Positions 45,693 to 58,606 of a DNA stretch of 64,000 nucleotides are shown here, in pieces. This stretch comes from Allium sativum (taxonomy: Eukaryota; Streptophyta; Magnoliopsida; Asparagales; Amaryllidaceae), in NCBI GenBank assembly GCA_030737875.1, contig CM060910.1, positions 632,697,303-632,761,302 of the forward strand, written 5' to 3'. Made by a program: the position numbers and the translations under genes. The notes under the pieces were generated by a model. That model did not search any database and was not told the origin of the DNA. It worked only from the letters and a program-made list of their open reading frames with translations. How positions within the stretch are numbered: the stretch's first letter is position 1; each line of letters begins with the position of its first letter.

Positions 45693-48600
45693 AGTAATGA
45701 CCCGACTTTTCGAACCATGAAAGTCGACACTAAATACATCCACGGTATTCATGTGCCAAACATCCAAGTGCCAGAAAGTCGAATTGTTGGGTAAAATATA
45801 AAAAAAGTAGAACAAGGAAGAAATAACAAAACACCAGAATCTCACAGCGGAACGGAAATATATAATATCAACATAATACAAAGGGTTACTCTGAATAAAG
45901 GAATTTCAGAGTTATAATAACCCAAGTACCATCATCAGCCTGGATAGTTATAACTGCTTGTCCTTACAATGCTGATGTGTACATAACTAATACAGTACAA
46001 CTGAAATAGAAATAGGTAGATAGATAATGGATGCCTTCAGCTCGTCTTCCGAACTTTAAAGCATCCAAAGTAAAACCTGCCATACTCAGCCTACTCGAAG
46101 GAGTACGTGAGGGTTTTAGGGAAAACAAAAACCAAGCGTCAGACATCAATCTGGTATGAGAAACTCAAGATTGCATGTAACAATATTGAGGGGACCGTGC
46201 AGATAACCGCTCTGATTTTCCCCTCAAAAGAAACCAACCATTTATTAAGTTTACTATAGTTGTATTATAGATAATGTCTGAGGTGTAGAATATAAATAAA
46301 TCACATAGCTGGAATGGTTACATTGGTTACATTCGACAACTATTAAGCGTACAAACAAAACCTCTAAGGCACGTTCGCATATTGGATTTTCCATCAGAGA
46401 TCTCTCCAGATCAAGCCGGATCTGAACTTCATGCACAAGGATCAGAAACCACCTTCCGAACGTTGTATATCTCTAGATAAAATATACCATTAGGTAAACA
46501 TGACTGGCCCACGCACGAAAACATCGGTGTGCACCACGTGGAACCAAATATATCCAACTCCCCGCCCACGCGCAACATCTTTAAGCATACTCTAGATATG
46601 GAGTCAATATATCCTGCCGTGGGTTAGCAAAACACCGGATCACACAGCCTACTCTGTCTTTAGTCATATCCAATGTCAAGGTTTCTTTCGGAATCTTTCA
46701 CACGAGTCTTCACAACTCGAACAGAACACAAATTCCCAGGTGGAATCCCACAGCTCAATAGATCTTGGAATTACACATAGATTCCTTCACAGATCTCGGG
46801 ATCACACATGGATTCCAATACATCACTAGATCTTGGAATCACACATAGATTCCTTCACAGATCTCAGAATCACTATATGTGTTCGAGCATCTCAACAGAT
46901 CTCGAATCCCCATATAAACTTCACTTCACAACCGCTTCCAAAACATAGAACCCGTATCTTGTTTTGAAGTGGTATTAGATAAGTAAAACACTTATCGATC
47001 CCGGCCTCTTCAATACTAATCGATGAACTTCCGATTAACTCAATTCCGGTTCTTTCAAAAGTAAGTGAAAGCGAGAGACGTTTAATACCAACACTCCTCC
47101 CCAGGGGTTCTCATTGGTATGGAATCGTAAAGCTTTCCCGATACTTCTTAAGTTATAAGGGAATAGTTTGATAGTCGACCAATCGACTATCTAGTCAAAA
47201 CAATAGCTTATAGAAACCATGATTCGTGCACGTAACTCATTTCCGACATTATCAACTTAACTATCCCTCGGTCAAGAGTGAGGCCAGGTAAGTTAGAGCA
47301 CTAGTTTCATATCACCCCTTGCTTAGACACCCCATTCTTGACACTTACAGATAGATAAGCCTACTCGTCGGCTTATTAGAATTAAGCATAGTATTCTTGA
47401 TATTCAATAAACAGGTAAGTAATCAATATGATTAACACGTTTCCAACATTCCCAACCTATCTATTCCTCGGCCAAGAGGGAAGCCGATAGGTTAGAGCTC
47501 TATTGCTCCGTCCCTACTCGACATCAATCTTAACTCTCACAAATAGATAAGCCTATTTCATTGGCTTATTAGTGTTAAGCATTATCAATTACCTTTTAAT
47601 CTAGTGACTTAATCATGACAAGGTTTTAGCAATTCATAACCCTTTTCTAACCTTTGTGTTATTTGGAAAGATATTTGGTAAGAAGATATTTTGAAAAGAT
47701 GATATTTAGAAGATATATATTTTGAAGATATTTAGAAAGCAGATATTTTGAAGATATTTAGAAGAAGATATTTTGAAGATATTTAGAAAGAAGATATTTT
47801 GAAGATATATAGAAGACGATATTTAGAAAGAAGATATTTTGAAGATATTTAGAAAGAAGATATTTTGAAGATAAGACCATTTACATAAACTCAAAGAACA
47901 TTTACAATACTTTGAAATCCAAAAATCAAGGTTAAACGGGTAGTTTTGCACTAGTGAAGTTTTGGTCATTTTCAAGGGGTTACTTAGCATTTTACTATCC
48001 ATTGACTTCAAGGTAGTAAACATACAAGTAATACAAGATTCAAAGTGATAAGAAATCACTAAAGATGTCATCACAAAGTTCCATACAAAGTGTTGTAAAC
48101 ACAACAATTCAAACTGCATCTATAGCGACTATCGCTATAAGTGCACTTTCAAGTTCAAGTTCACCATATGCCAATTCCCTACTAATCCTCATGTGCTTTG
48201 TTTCCAGACCATTCCACTTTTTATAAAAGTCAATTCAAACCCAAATCCAATTCCAAATCCAATTCCATTCAAGTCAATTCCAATCCATTAACATGGATCA
48301 CATATGTTGCTTACTTTTAAAGTAAGAATCAAGTTATCATTTTTAACATAAGTTACTAACATTCAAGCAACTTTAAGCATAGTTAAGGACATGAAAATGG
48401 TTTATATTTTCTTTCCTAAATAGTGAGTAAACTCACTTTAATCCTTAGCAAATCCAAGATCCACGAACACGAGCCAAGATCCAAGATAGCAACCTCCTTT
48501 CTTTCCTTCCTTTCCTTGTTTTTCCTTGCTTTTTCCTCCTTCCTCCTTCAATGTAGCTCACGGCCAATTCTTGAAAATGGAGAGAGGCTTGGATTTTTCA

Positions 48601-49256
48601 ACTTCTAACTTGCTAGAAGGTCTTGTAATGTTGTAGGAAGGCTTCACTCAAAGTTTGAGCTAATTTGGAGTTGGTTTGTGTATGTTCTTAGAAAGTTAGT
48701 GAGTAAGAGAGGAAGATGAAGAAGACATTGTTTTTATCCTTAAGGCTTAGGAGTTTTAGTGAATGAAAAGTGAAGGTATGCCCCTTCTTTTATAGGAAAA
48801 GAAAGGTGAATGGGAAATGACCTAAAATCCCTTAAAACCTTAATTTTCCTTATTTGCTCATTTCCTTATTTTCTCATTTCCTTATTTGCTCATTTCCTAA
48901 ATATCTTGCTTATGTCATGCATGATATCATCCAGATATTTAGTTAACCATAAATACTAAAAATATTTTTATTTGCTAATCACTTTCCTAATGATTTATTA
49001 GACACCCATTTAAATTTTCAACAACTCCAATTGAGAAAATAACTATATACCGATAAAACGGTTTTCGGTCATATTTTCGACTTTTTTCCAAAGAATATAT
49101 TTTTGTAAACATTTTTTCCAAAATGAGTCTAGGTTCATTAATTATTAATTAAAATACATTTAACAAGGTCATAAAATCACATTTATAACATTTAACTATA
49201 TTCCAAATGGTTACAATATTTGAAGATTATGTGTTAAAATTTTCCGGGTCTTTACA
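45693..49256 (-). repeat. 5' LTR of element C (3,564 bp)
   Basis: Partner of the split 3' LTR. Clearly more diverged from it than the E LTRs are from each other (a dozen or so changes in the first 120 bp). TATA box at 48787-48794 (minus strand). GAAGATATTT array at about 47665-47875. Two stem-loop-bearing units start 200 bp apart (47254 and 47454). Confidence 0.92.
47254..47582 (-). repeat. Two diverged stem-loop units, 200 bp apart, in LTR C
   Basis: Unit 1 arms AACTTA (47254-47259) and TAAGTT (47289-47294); unit 2 arms AACCTATC (47454-47461) and GATAGGTT (47486-47493). Both changed sides still pair. Each is followed by a second hairpin ATAAGCC/GGCTTAT (47355-47376 and about 47547-47570). 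The partner in the 3' LTR is split by B (about 14995-15130 and 28345-28480). Confidence 0.65.
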
Positions 49257-50611
49257 GAAAGACCAGTATCGAATTTATATTCGAAAACCATTCCGATCAA
49301 TAAATACGAATATGTCGAAGATGATGATCGAGATGGAGAGATTTAAGACCGTAAATCTTCATGAGCGGAAGAACTATTGTTAAATATCTCTGGCTGATCC
49401 CCAGAGTTAACAATGATTCTGTCGTGATTGGGATCTACGGATTGCAAGGACTACTCGCTGGATTGGGATCTATAGGGTGATTCCTAGGATGTGGTAGGAG
49501 GATCCTTCGGTTCATCCTGTTCCTGGACGACGTGTATGGACGATGTGGGATTCAAAAGTGAATGGTGGCCAGATGTTCCAAAAGTCGATTATAACCTGAA
49601 GCCTCATCAACCGGAAATGACAAAAATCGGGCAGGCAGTATGGCTATGTGGGTCACCCCCATTAGGGTGTATTATCACCATCTAGAGAATATTCATATTT
49701 GTTACTTCTTTTCACTTCTGTATCTCCCGGGAACTGTTATGTTGCTAGCAACCGTAGGTGACAATATATTTGATACACTCAAGACAAATGAGTGGTCGGT
49801 TATGTGTGGTCGGGTTGCAAGACGTTCTTGTTGAACCCAGTGTATTCCTATCTAGAGATATTCTATCGGCAGGTGGTTCCATACCTTGTCATAATCGGAA
49901 TCCAATCTCCAATAAGCGCCTGTGGTTTTGTTTGTATACTATATATATGGAGCGTGAGATGCAAGCGTTCTGCTAGATTCTATTTATTTGTATTTAGACA
50001 CTATTATAATATCATAATAATATATTGATTTAAAAAAAAAAACGTTTTGGGTTATAGTAAGGTAATAACCGTCTGTTTTTATGTGTCGGCTGGTCTTACT
50101 ATTATCCTTTTCTTTTAAAAGGATTATAACTTTAAAATCAAGTTGGATGATATTATAAACTTAGCGAGTTTATCTCACTCTGGTTCACCGGATTGACCCG
50201 GTGTTTGTAATGCTCGGGTTAGACCGGGTTGTACAGATTTTGGTTATCAGACGCTGTGAAGTCTAAAGACGAGCTGAAGGAGTTCAGACGTACGATGTTA
50301 TACCGTTATTATTCCGCTGTGTGATATATATGAGGACAAACTATTATAACTATCCAGATGTATTGATGTACTCTGATAATTACAAGTTTTTATTTCAAAG
50401 CTCTCAATAAAGTTTACTTATATATTATATTTTATTCCGCTGCGACGTGAGACTGTGTTATGTTGATTCTTCTTATTCCTCTATTCTTCACTTTCTTTCT
50501 TATCTCACCCTCTAATTTCTTTCTAATAACATTCCGGTGTTTTTGATGCTTGAATGTTCGACATGATATTATTGTGTCGATTTTAGGGGTCGAAAATCCC
50601 TGTTCGTTACA
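49257..50611 (+). repeat. 3' LTR of element D, final part
   Basis: Continues from 13452 after the GAAAG duplication. It matches 6316-7652 and ends TGTTCGTTACA at 50611. Confidence 0.88.
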
Positions 50612-51345
50612 GGTTCCATACCTTGTCATAGTCGGAATCCAGTCTCCAATAAGCGCCTGCGGTTTTGATTGTATACTATGTATGTAGAGTTTGAGATGCA
50701 AACGTTCTGCTAGATTGTTATTTATTTGTATTTAGACATTATTATAATATCAGAAGAGATATGATTTTAAAAATGTTCTGGGTTATCGTAAGGTAAAAAC
50801 CGTTCGTATTTATGTGTGGATTGGTCTTACGATTATCCTTTTCTTTCGAAGGATTTTTAACTTTAAAAATCAAGTTGGATGATTCCCTTAAACTTAAATG
50901 AGTTTTTCTCACTCTGGTTCACCAGACTAATCCGATGTTTGCAAATGCTCGGGTTAGACCAAGTTTCACAGGTTCAGGTTATCGGACACTGTAAAGATAC
51001 AAATTGAAAGAGTTCAGACGTATGCTAGTAAATAGATACTTTTCTGCTGTGCGTTGTGTATGAGGACATTTTATTAAAACTGTCCAGATGTATTGGTGTA
51101 CTCTAGTGATTGTAAGTTTTTATTTCAAAGCTCTCAATAAAGTTTTATTCTATATCATATTTTGTTCCACTGCGATGTGAGACTCTTTGTTGTGTTAGTT
51201 CTTCTTATTCTTCTATTCTAACTTTCTTTCTTTTTTATCTCACCCTCTAGTTTCTTTCTATTAACATTTCGGCATTTTCGATGCTTGATTGTTCGACATG
51301 GGGTTTTGTGTTGATTTTCGGGGTCGAAAATTCATGTTCGTTACA
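50612..51345 (+). repeat. Second, diverged copy of the D LTR tail
   Basis: From GGTTCCATACCTTGTC to TTCGTTACA. It is the counterpart of 49875-50611, with clearly more changes than expected for a recent tandem copy. Probably the rest of an older D-family LTR into which D inserted; a tandem duplication is the alternative. Confidence 0.8.
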
Positions 51346-52725
51346 TATAGTTAGCATATAACATAAGGTATTAGCTTTCACACGTGCTAAGTAGCAAGAA
51401 TTTTACCTTTGATTTTTGCTGAATTGTTTCAACCAGATAGATATACGGTATTTACACCCTCCTAGATTTGGCCTGATGGAAATATTAATATTAAATCAAA
51501 TATAAAGACTCATAAATACAAGTAGAAAACTTTGGTCTAACTAGTTTTGGCAACAAGATAAATACATAATGCATACAATGAACTACAGGTGAAGATAAAG
51601 GGTAGCAAGTCTAAGCCTATCATCTATTAAATAAAAGTAAAGCAGAACATTTTAAAGTTCTCTCCTTGATTATGGGATCTTTACCTCTTTTCCTTAATTC
51701 TTTCTTGATATTTATTTTTAAATTAGTTTATCACTTTATACTTACTATTTCTTTCACATTATTTAACTTCCTATATCAGTTTACATTTTGATATGGTCAT
51801 TTCTAAGTTCACACAATTATTTATTAACGATTAGTTCCTAACATTTCATATATATATGTCTACATATTTAAATTAACTAAAAACCCAAAATTTAAGTGTT
51901 TTATGTAAATTTAATTAACCAGTATTTCTTTTAAATGCTAAAAATGACAAAATTACGTTTTTAGCTCCAAATACCTACATTTCTGACTTTCTATGATCAT
52001 TTAAGTCTCTCTCTCCCAATTCTTTTCTAACATTTTACACTTAATATCATATTTTACAATTATTTACATAATATTAAAACTATTTAATAACTTTGGTAAA
52101 CCATTATTCAGTGATTCTCTTAATAAATTACATCAAGATTAACCATATTCATATTAATAAAAATGAAAAAAACAAATATATAAACATGTCAATCATATAA
52201 CATGAATTTTACACATAAATAACTAGCATAAGTTTAAAGTTGAATTCATTTACATCAATGTATTTACCATCTATTGCATGATAGTATTAATGTTAAATGA
52301 CTACATTTTAAAATTTATTTAGTTATTCGCAGAATACTTTATGATATCATCAAACATTGTACATTTAAGTTGATATACTTAAATTAATTATGCAACTTTA
52401 AATTTAACAAATGAATTCAACCAAAAAATTATTGTTAATTCATATAATTAACGCTAAGTGTGATGTTTTATAATGTACATCATGTTCATATCAGCAAAAA
52501 TGGAAAAATTAGTTTATCTTCCAAATATAAAGTTAAACAAGTCATGCAATTTAAATAATATTTTTAAATAGTAACATAAAAATCAATACATTATACATTT
52601 ATCTCAATAAATTTTTTACAAATTAAAGAAAAAAATTCCCACTTTAAATATTTTCATTTTAATATTTCTACTATTATTTTCTGAAACCTCCTCAATTCTT
52701 TCATGATATTTAATATTTCAATTCA
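51346..52725 (+). other. AT-rich stretch with no recognised feature
   Basis: Mostly A/T runs, no open frame of note, no LTR termini or primer site seen. It may be old degraded repeat or true intergenic DNA. Confidence 0.5.
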
Positions 52726-55660
52726 TGTAACAACCCTTTATTTTACGTATCGGAGGATCATAAGATAATTATATTTAATTCCATTATGGTTATACATTCT
52801 TATATTTTAGTATGTTGATTATGTGGGCCAGGTGTGAAATATATCCATGATTTTTACCTAATCGATTTGTGACCATTTTACCCTTATACTTACTGTTTTA
52901 GCTATAACTTTTGATGGAAGCCAAATTAGATGCCGAAATCGGTCTTATTAGATTGGACCGGTGGTTGACGATTTCGTACAACGGTCATTAAAGATTTGGC
53001 TCGATGGTTTGGGAGAAATCACTATTTTAAGTTTTTGTTTCTACTAGGCATACTACTTAGTTGTTGATGGACTGACTAGCAAGCCCATTAGGCTAATGAC
53101 CCAAAACTATAAATAAAGGGGTTTGGGGGTGAGAATTAGGGTTTTCTTCTCATTCAAACATTAGGTTGGTGTATGTGATTCTCCAGATTCAATCGTAATA
53201 CCTAGTCTCTTTATCTAATCATTCTAAATCATTTCCTAAGTCAAGATTTACATCCGGGAAAATTGGATCTAGCTAGTTTGCATCAAATCAAGTGTTTTCT
53301 TCGCTTTTGCAACACTGTCCAGATTTAATTTCATTCATATTTCATCGGATCTAGGCTTGGTGGGTGATAAATATCTCTCATATAGATATTATGGATAATA
53401 TGAGTTAACATAGGATTGTTTCACACCATGTATGTTAATATCACCTAAAATTTTATTGCATATGTTAATTCAGTATTAGAAATCCTAGAACAATCTAAAC
53501 TGATCATATGAATCAGTAAGTTGTTAGATTAATCTTGTTTAACATATGTTTAGATCTTGATCCATAGTTTATATGCCATATTTCATGTGTATTCATGTTT
53601 GTATGATTGACCATGATTGAAATTGAATGAATTATTTTCTGATATGTTTAATTGTATGGTTATGATTGATTTGATCGATTAGAGTTGTATATTGTATGCT
53701 TAGAATCTATGAACAGCAAACCGAAAGTTTAGATGATCAGATTCAGCTGAAACTTGGCGAAGGAGCTCTAGAGGCTTCTGGCAGGAGCCCAAAAAATTTC
53801 ATTGTGAAATAAGCTAAGTTGACGGATCATTGTCGTTCTATGCCCTATGGCCCGGTACCGATCCATGCCCTATGGCCCGGTACCGGTCCATGCCTATGGA
53901 TTGGTACCCATCCATGTGTGTTTCTCGATGAGTGATAGTTTTTGGATCGTGGCTTCCTCAGATGAAAATTAGGTCATGGCAAAATTTTGATGTGATTTGG
54001 ATCGGCAAAACTTAGATCGCTCAAGTACTAATTGATGGCCCAGTAGAGAAATTCATCAGAAAGGAGTTTAGCTTCGAGAATGGATCGTAGGAAGTGCTCG
54101 AGAAATAGTTAGATGAGATCCAAACACTTAGCAATTTTTTGGTAAGAGAATTGATCGCTACCGGTCCATAGCTGATGGACTGGTACCCATCAATCAGAGA
54201 AGAGGGTTGGGGGCGGGGATGTAAAAATTGAACTTTTGGAGCTTGTTGATGGTGTTGGATTGTAAGAAACTTCTATAGGATGGAAGTAGTTGCCAACAAG
54301 GTGTTGTTTCTTCGATCGTGAACTCAAGGTGGGAGTAGTCAAAGTTGAATTGACGAGTAGTTGATCGTGGAACGATGCAACGAGACAATGGATAGATTCC
54401 AGTGGGACTCGAACTCGTCAGATGATGGATTGACTCGGTTGGGACTCGAGTACAAGAGATAATGGACTGGTTCGAGTGGGACTCGAACTAATGAATGGAG
54501 TCCTCGAGGATGGCTTGGGAAACTGGAGGCGCCAAGGAATCGTTGGTAATTGAAGGTTCTAACGGACTCAAAGCAGAAGTATTGTGGGGACATCTATCAG
54601 GATCCGAGAGATCGCATACCTTAGGTCGCTCGGGGTGTGATATAGTTTTCTCGAGGAGGCAAATGTACATGTGGCATGTGATAGTCTGACTAGAACTGGG
54701 GTTTCCATTAGCTGTTAACGAATGGCAGCGACCAGTCATTTGATACCGATGTATTCAAGGATTTAGTCAGTGATAGCAAGGTTATTGCTTGTTCATGGAT
54801 GCTATGGTTGATTTGTGTGTTCTCATCTATTTTTCTCCTGGTAAGCTATCACCGTATAACATTGAAGAGAAGCATGATTGGGAATCCTATTCTGACTTGT
54901 GTTGGTTTCGTGTAATGTATAACATATTCTAATGTTATTATTATGTGCTTACGATTTGGATGCAGGGACGCTTCAGGTGAGACCAGAACTGTCTATTATC
55001 ATATTATATTATGTAACTACTTGTAGTTATTTTATCGCTCACAAAGTCTGTTGTCTGATTCAAGATTTTATGTATCCTCTTAATACCTTAGGCTGCTCAT
55101 TGACATTGAGTAGACTGTGTAGCAAGTAACAGGTTTGTGACGATGATGCTGTCTGGAGACGAGCACGATGGCACATTACTTTTTCTTATATCGTGTAGCC
55201 ATATGTTGTTTCCACCGTTTTTGAAATACTCTGAGGGATGTAGTGTTGTATTCAGATATACATATACTGGGATGTATTGTACTTGAGGTTATGTGGTTTT
55301 ATGGAGACGAGATTTCCTGCTTAACCTACTTCACTGCTATGTCCTATTGTATATTTTATTGTTATATGTTTTCCATGTGCTGAGAGTTATATGGCAGGTT
55401 CTGTTCTGAGCTATTTTCCTTGATGATCGTCTCATATTGGCCTGGCGCACGTTATACAACCTACCATTTCTTATACTAGTGTAGGAGATATAGGGGCGGT
55501 CGTTAGTTAATCGATCTTACCTATAATTTGCGAGCGTAAATGCATAAGAGAGATGTACTTGTAATTTCTAACAGATGATTACTATATTATAATAAATAGC
55601 ATAGTAGGTTAGTAAGCACTGATTGAGGTCTTTCAATGATGTGGACTGATCATTCTTGTT
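52726..55660 (+). repeat. 5' LTR and leader of element G (right end uncertain)
   Basis: Starts TGTAACAACCCTTTATTTT. TATA box at 53108-53115 (CTATAAATAAAGG). A part near 55125 (AAGTAACAGGTTTG...GCTGTC) resembles the end region of LTR B at 18228, so the LTR probably ends within about 400-500 bp after it; no clear GTTACA terminus or primer site is left. It holds CCTATGGCCCGGTACCG repeats (about 53838-53915) and GGGACTCGA repeats of about 50 bp (54405-54495). Frames at 54194-54739 have no recognisable domain. Confidence 0.65.
53108..53115 (+). promoter_or_regulatory. TATA box of LTR G
   Basis: TATAAATA in CTATAAATAAAGGGG. Confidence 0.55.
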
Positions 55661-55671
55661 TCGGATAAAGA

Positions 55672-56376
55672 ATGAGTCATCAAACTTCGAGATACGCTAC
55701 TAGTGACGAGCCTTCTACTGAAAGGGTAGGCAATGGTCATAAGTCGGGAGTTGCAGCTGCTATGTCGATTATCCTTCTATGTTCATGACCATGATGGAAG
55801 TGATCATGAGAAGGATACCCAATCCAGATGCGGAAATAGAGGATGGTGTTCCTATGCAGGCACCTAACGTTGTTGATTTTGCTAAGCTCTACAAGGATTA
55901 TACTTCTCTGGGTGGAAAACCATTTGTTGGTACGAAACCTACTATTGAGATTCAGAATTGGGTGGATACTTATATTCACATCTTCAGAGTTTTAGGGATC
56001 GACGATATGACAAAGTGGAAGCTCGCGTCGAGACAACTTTATAGGCGAGCAATGGATTGGTGGAATCGTATTACTCTTAAGACTATGGAGGACCAGATAA
56101 TTTTAACCAGTTTAGGACTAAGTTTAAGGAGAAATCTATTTCTACGATCAAGAAGTCGAATCTATTTAAGAGATTTATTTAGCTGAAGTAAGTCAGATGC
56201 CTATTGCTGAATACATGTCTAAGTTTGAGTCTTTGTCGAAGTACACTCGTTTGCATATTGAGACTCCATATCAGAAGGACAAGAAGTTTATTATGGGTTT
56301 AAACGAGTGCTTTGGAAAGAAATTGATGGATCATATCGAAGATTCGTATGAGAAGCTAGTCGATCTTGTTAATACC
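55672..56376 (+). pseudogene. gag: Element G gag, 5' part, cut by Copia H
   Basis: Chromovirus-type capsid gene. Start MSHQTSRYATSDEPSTE (55672). Then FAKLYKDYTSLGGKPFVGT, WVDTYIHIF and MDWWNRI (55880-56070), and after frame changes IAEYMSKFESLSKY and KFIMGLNE (56200-56310), ending KLVDLVNT at the Copia insertion. A shift near 55750, another near 56100, and stops near 56180 show decay. E carries the same gag order (FVGTE, WLKE, YWW, YVDMFNQL). Confidence 0.85.
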
Positions 56377-57520
56377 TAGGTATTGATTTTGATGACAACA
56401 ACCATATAAACATTACCACTAACATATCTTTGAGTTGTGCGATTACATCAGATATATTATGAAGTCAATTATAGAGATAAACAATTGCACAAAAGAAGAA
56501 TTATGAGAGAAGGTTAATCAGAGAATTGAAAGAATAATATAGGAAGGATAATCATAACAATTGAAGACCAAAGCCTATTAGAGAATAATGTTGAAGGAGA
56601 AGAAGTGTTTGAAGTGACGAGGAGTTGGTTGAACCTTAGAATATCTTGTTAAAGATCCCATGGAAATTACACTTGAAGATAATCAATCATTGACCTCAAC
56701 TGAATCACCAAAATCCACAAATATAAGGTAATTCGAAATGTTGAAATTTTGCAACACTTATTAGTGTTGGTAACACACATATGTCGACATATGTATACTA
56801 GTATGTCGACGTATAACCGTTTTCCATATTTTTGAATTTCAAATTTTCCTCCATCCCTTCATATCCCTTCACCATAAGAAACTTCATTTCAATCACTATT
56901 TAAAGGCTTCTGGAAACGAATTTTAACACCAACTTTTCACATTTTCTTCTACTTCTTATTCACCATATATTATCTATACAAATCCATTAAATACTATCCA
57001 ATTATTCTTGCAAATCCACTATGTTTCACTCCAGTTCTTTATTTATTTGCAAGCCACACAATATCAAAAAGTTGTACTTGAATTCACATCATTCTTCCTC
57101 TGATTTCATCTTATTTCCTCAAAGAATTCAAAGATATATTTGGAGGTCTATACGATCATTGTACCAAATCTGCAAGAATCTGTATTGAGGACATGATAGC
57201 CATTGTACGTTAATGTTGATAAGAATAATGTGTATCTTGTTGCCCGTGAAATCAAGATTGTGAAGGTGTTCTTTCCATCCGCAGAAAGCAAGCGATTATA
57301 GTGAAATTCTACACAGTGCAATGTACATGACTGGATGTAGCATCGGTGAAACCGAACCAGTATACAATTCCTAGTGTTATTTACTTTACTGCATTCTATT
57401 TTATTACTTATTTCTTTCTGATTGCAATTTGAATAGACATAATAAATACACTTTACCACTCTAGTTTCTGAGTAGCCTTAAGATCCATTAACACTGTGTT
57501 GTTATACCCAATCCCCAATA
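56377..57520 (+). repeat. Element H: Copia 5' LTR
   Basis: Begins TAGGTATTGATTTTGATGAC (first G of TG changed) and ends near CCCCAATA just before the degenerate primer site TGGTATAGAGC at 57523. It has the perfect 18-bp palindrome ACATATGTCGACATATGT (56777-56794) and another, AACACT/AGTGTT, just before it. No downstream LTR lies in the window. Confidence 0.7.
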
Positions 57521-57619
57521 ATTGGTATAGAGCACTGGTTTTCAAAAATTAATCTACGAGTTTTTGAAAAATATGAATAGCTAACAAAACTAGTAACACA
57601 TTTTTTTAACACCTTTATA

Positions 57620-58606
57620 GAAGGGAAATCTACCACTAGACCTCCTCTATTTGATGGGTGAAATTGTACTTATCGGGCTTGTAGAATGAAATTTTATTTA
57701 TAGTCTAATGGTTTAGATATTTGGAACATTACCCAAATAGAATACATAAGCCTCAAACTGAATATTCATAATGGACACTAGACCAAAAGACACAAGCAGT
57801 TAATAATTCTAAGGCCATGAACATTCTATTTTGCTCTTTAGATAGAAACGAATTTAATTGAGTGTCTATTTGTAATTATGCATATGAAATTTGGATAACA
57901 CTGCAAGTCACACATGAAGGCACCAATAAAGTAAAACAGACCAAAATATCTGTGCTAACTCACCAGTTTCAACTCTTTCAAATGAAACCAAATGAGCATA
58001 TTTCTGATAAGTATTCTAGATTTCAAGATATAGTACATGCCTTAATATCATTAGGAAAGAAAATTAATTAAGAAGACGAAGTCAAAAACATCTTGAATTC
58101 ACTTCCTAATGAATGGGATCAGAAGACTCTGATAATCGAAGAAGGCAATGATATAAGTACTATGGAAATTGAAGAATTAATTGGTAATCTAAAGTCCTAT
58201 GAAGTAAAGTTGCATTTTAGGAAAGAGAATCAAGGAAATGAGAGGACATCACTGGCAAATGATGCAATGATAGATAATGGTGACTGGATGATGTTGTTGT
58301 TATTGATGATGTCGAGTTTATTACCAAGAAGATTAAGAAATTCTTGGAGTATTGGATAATAAAGAAACTTCGAAAAACTAAAAACAATAATCCAAAAAAT
58401 GGAAATATTGATAAATATTTCAAATGTGATAAACCCAGACATTTGAAAAGAGACCGTCCCAACTTGAGAAAACCAAATCACATTTCAAATACTTTCAATA
58501 AGGAGAGGAAAAAGCATTCAATGACACATGGGATGATTCATCAAGTGATAGTGATTCAGAAATAAAAAAGGCCGACGTATACTTTATGGCAATGGTTGAC
58601 CAGGTA
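57620..58606 (+). pseudogene. gag: Copia gag fragment (element H), cut by element I
   Basis: Copia capsid gene: RPPLFDG (about 57640) matches the usual start motif; then AYEIWITLQVTHEGTNKVK (57880-57935), FQLFQMKPNEHISDKYSRF, LNSLPNEWDQKTLIIEE (58090-58140) and MEIEELIGNLKSYE. The knuckle region reads FKCDKPRHLKRDRP (about 58420), having lost cysteines. Stops near 57660 and 58068 and a shift near 58300 break it. It ends at YFMAMVDQV, where the I LTR begins. Confidence 0.8.

Larger units (their letters stand above)
13453..49256 (-). mobile_element. Element C: Tekay-like chromovirus split by B and E
   Basis: Minus-strand element of about 11.8 kb once the insertions B and E are discounted. 5' LTR 45693-49256, gag 44366-45403, protease-RT-RNase H-integrase-chromodomain 30249-33472, 3' LTR 13453-15137 plus 28289-30099. 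GAAAG stands on both sides (13448-13452 and 49257-49261) as a target duplication inside LTR D. It is much decayed: about 14 in-frame stops, many at CAA, CAG, CGA or TGG positions. Confidence 0.92.

Noticed and set aside
54194..54739. Cluster of overlapping frames in LTR G
   Set aside because: They follow the GGGACTCGA repeats; no domain and no support beyond openness.
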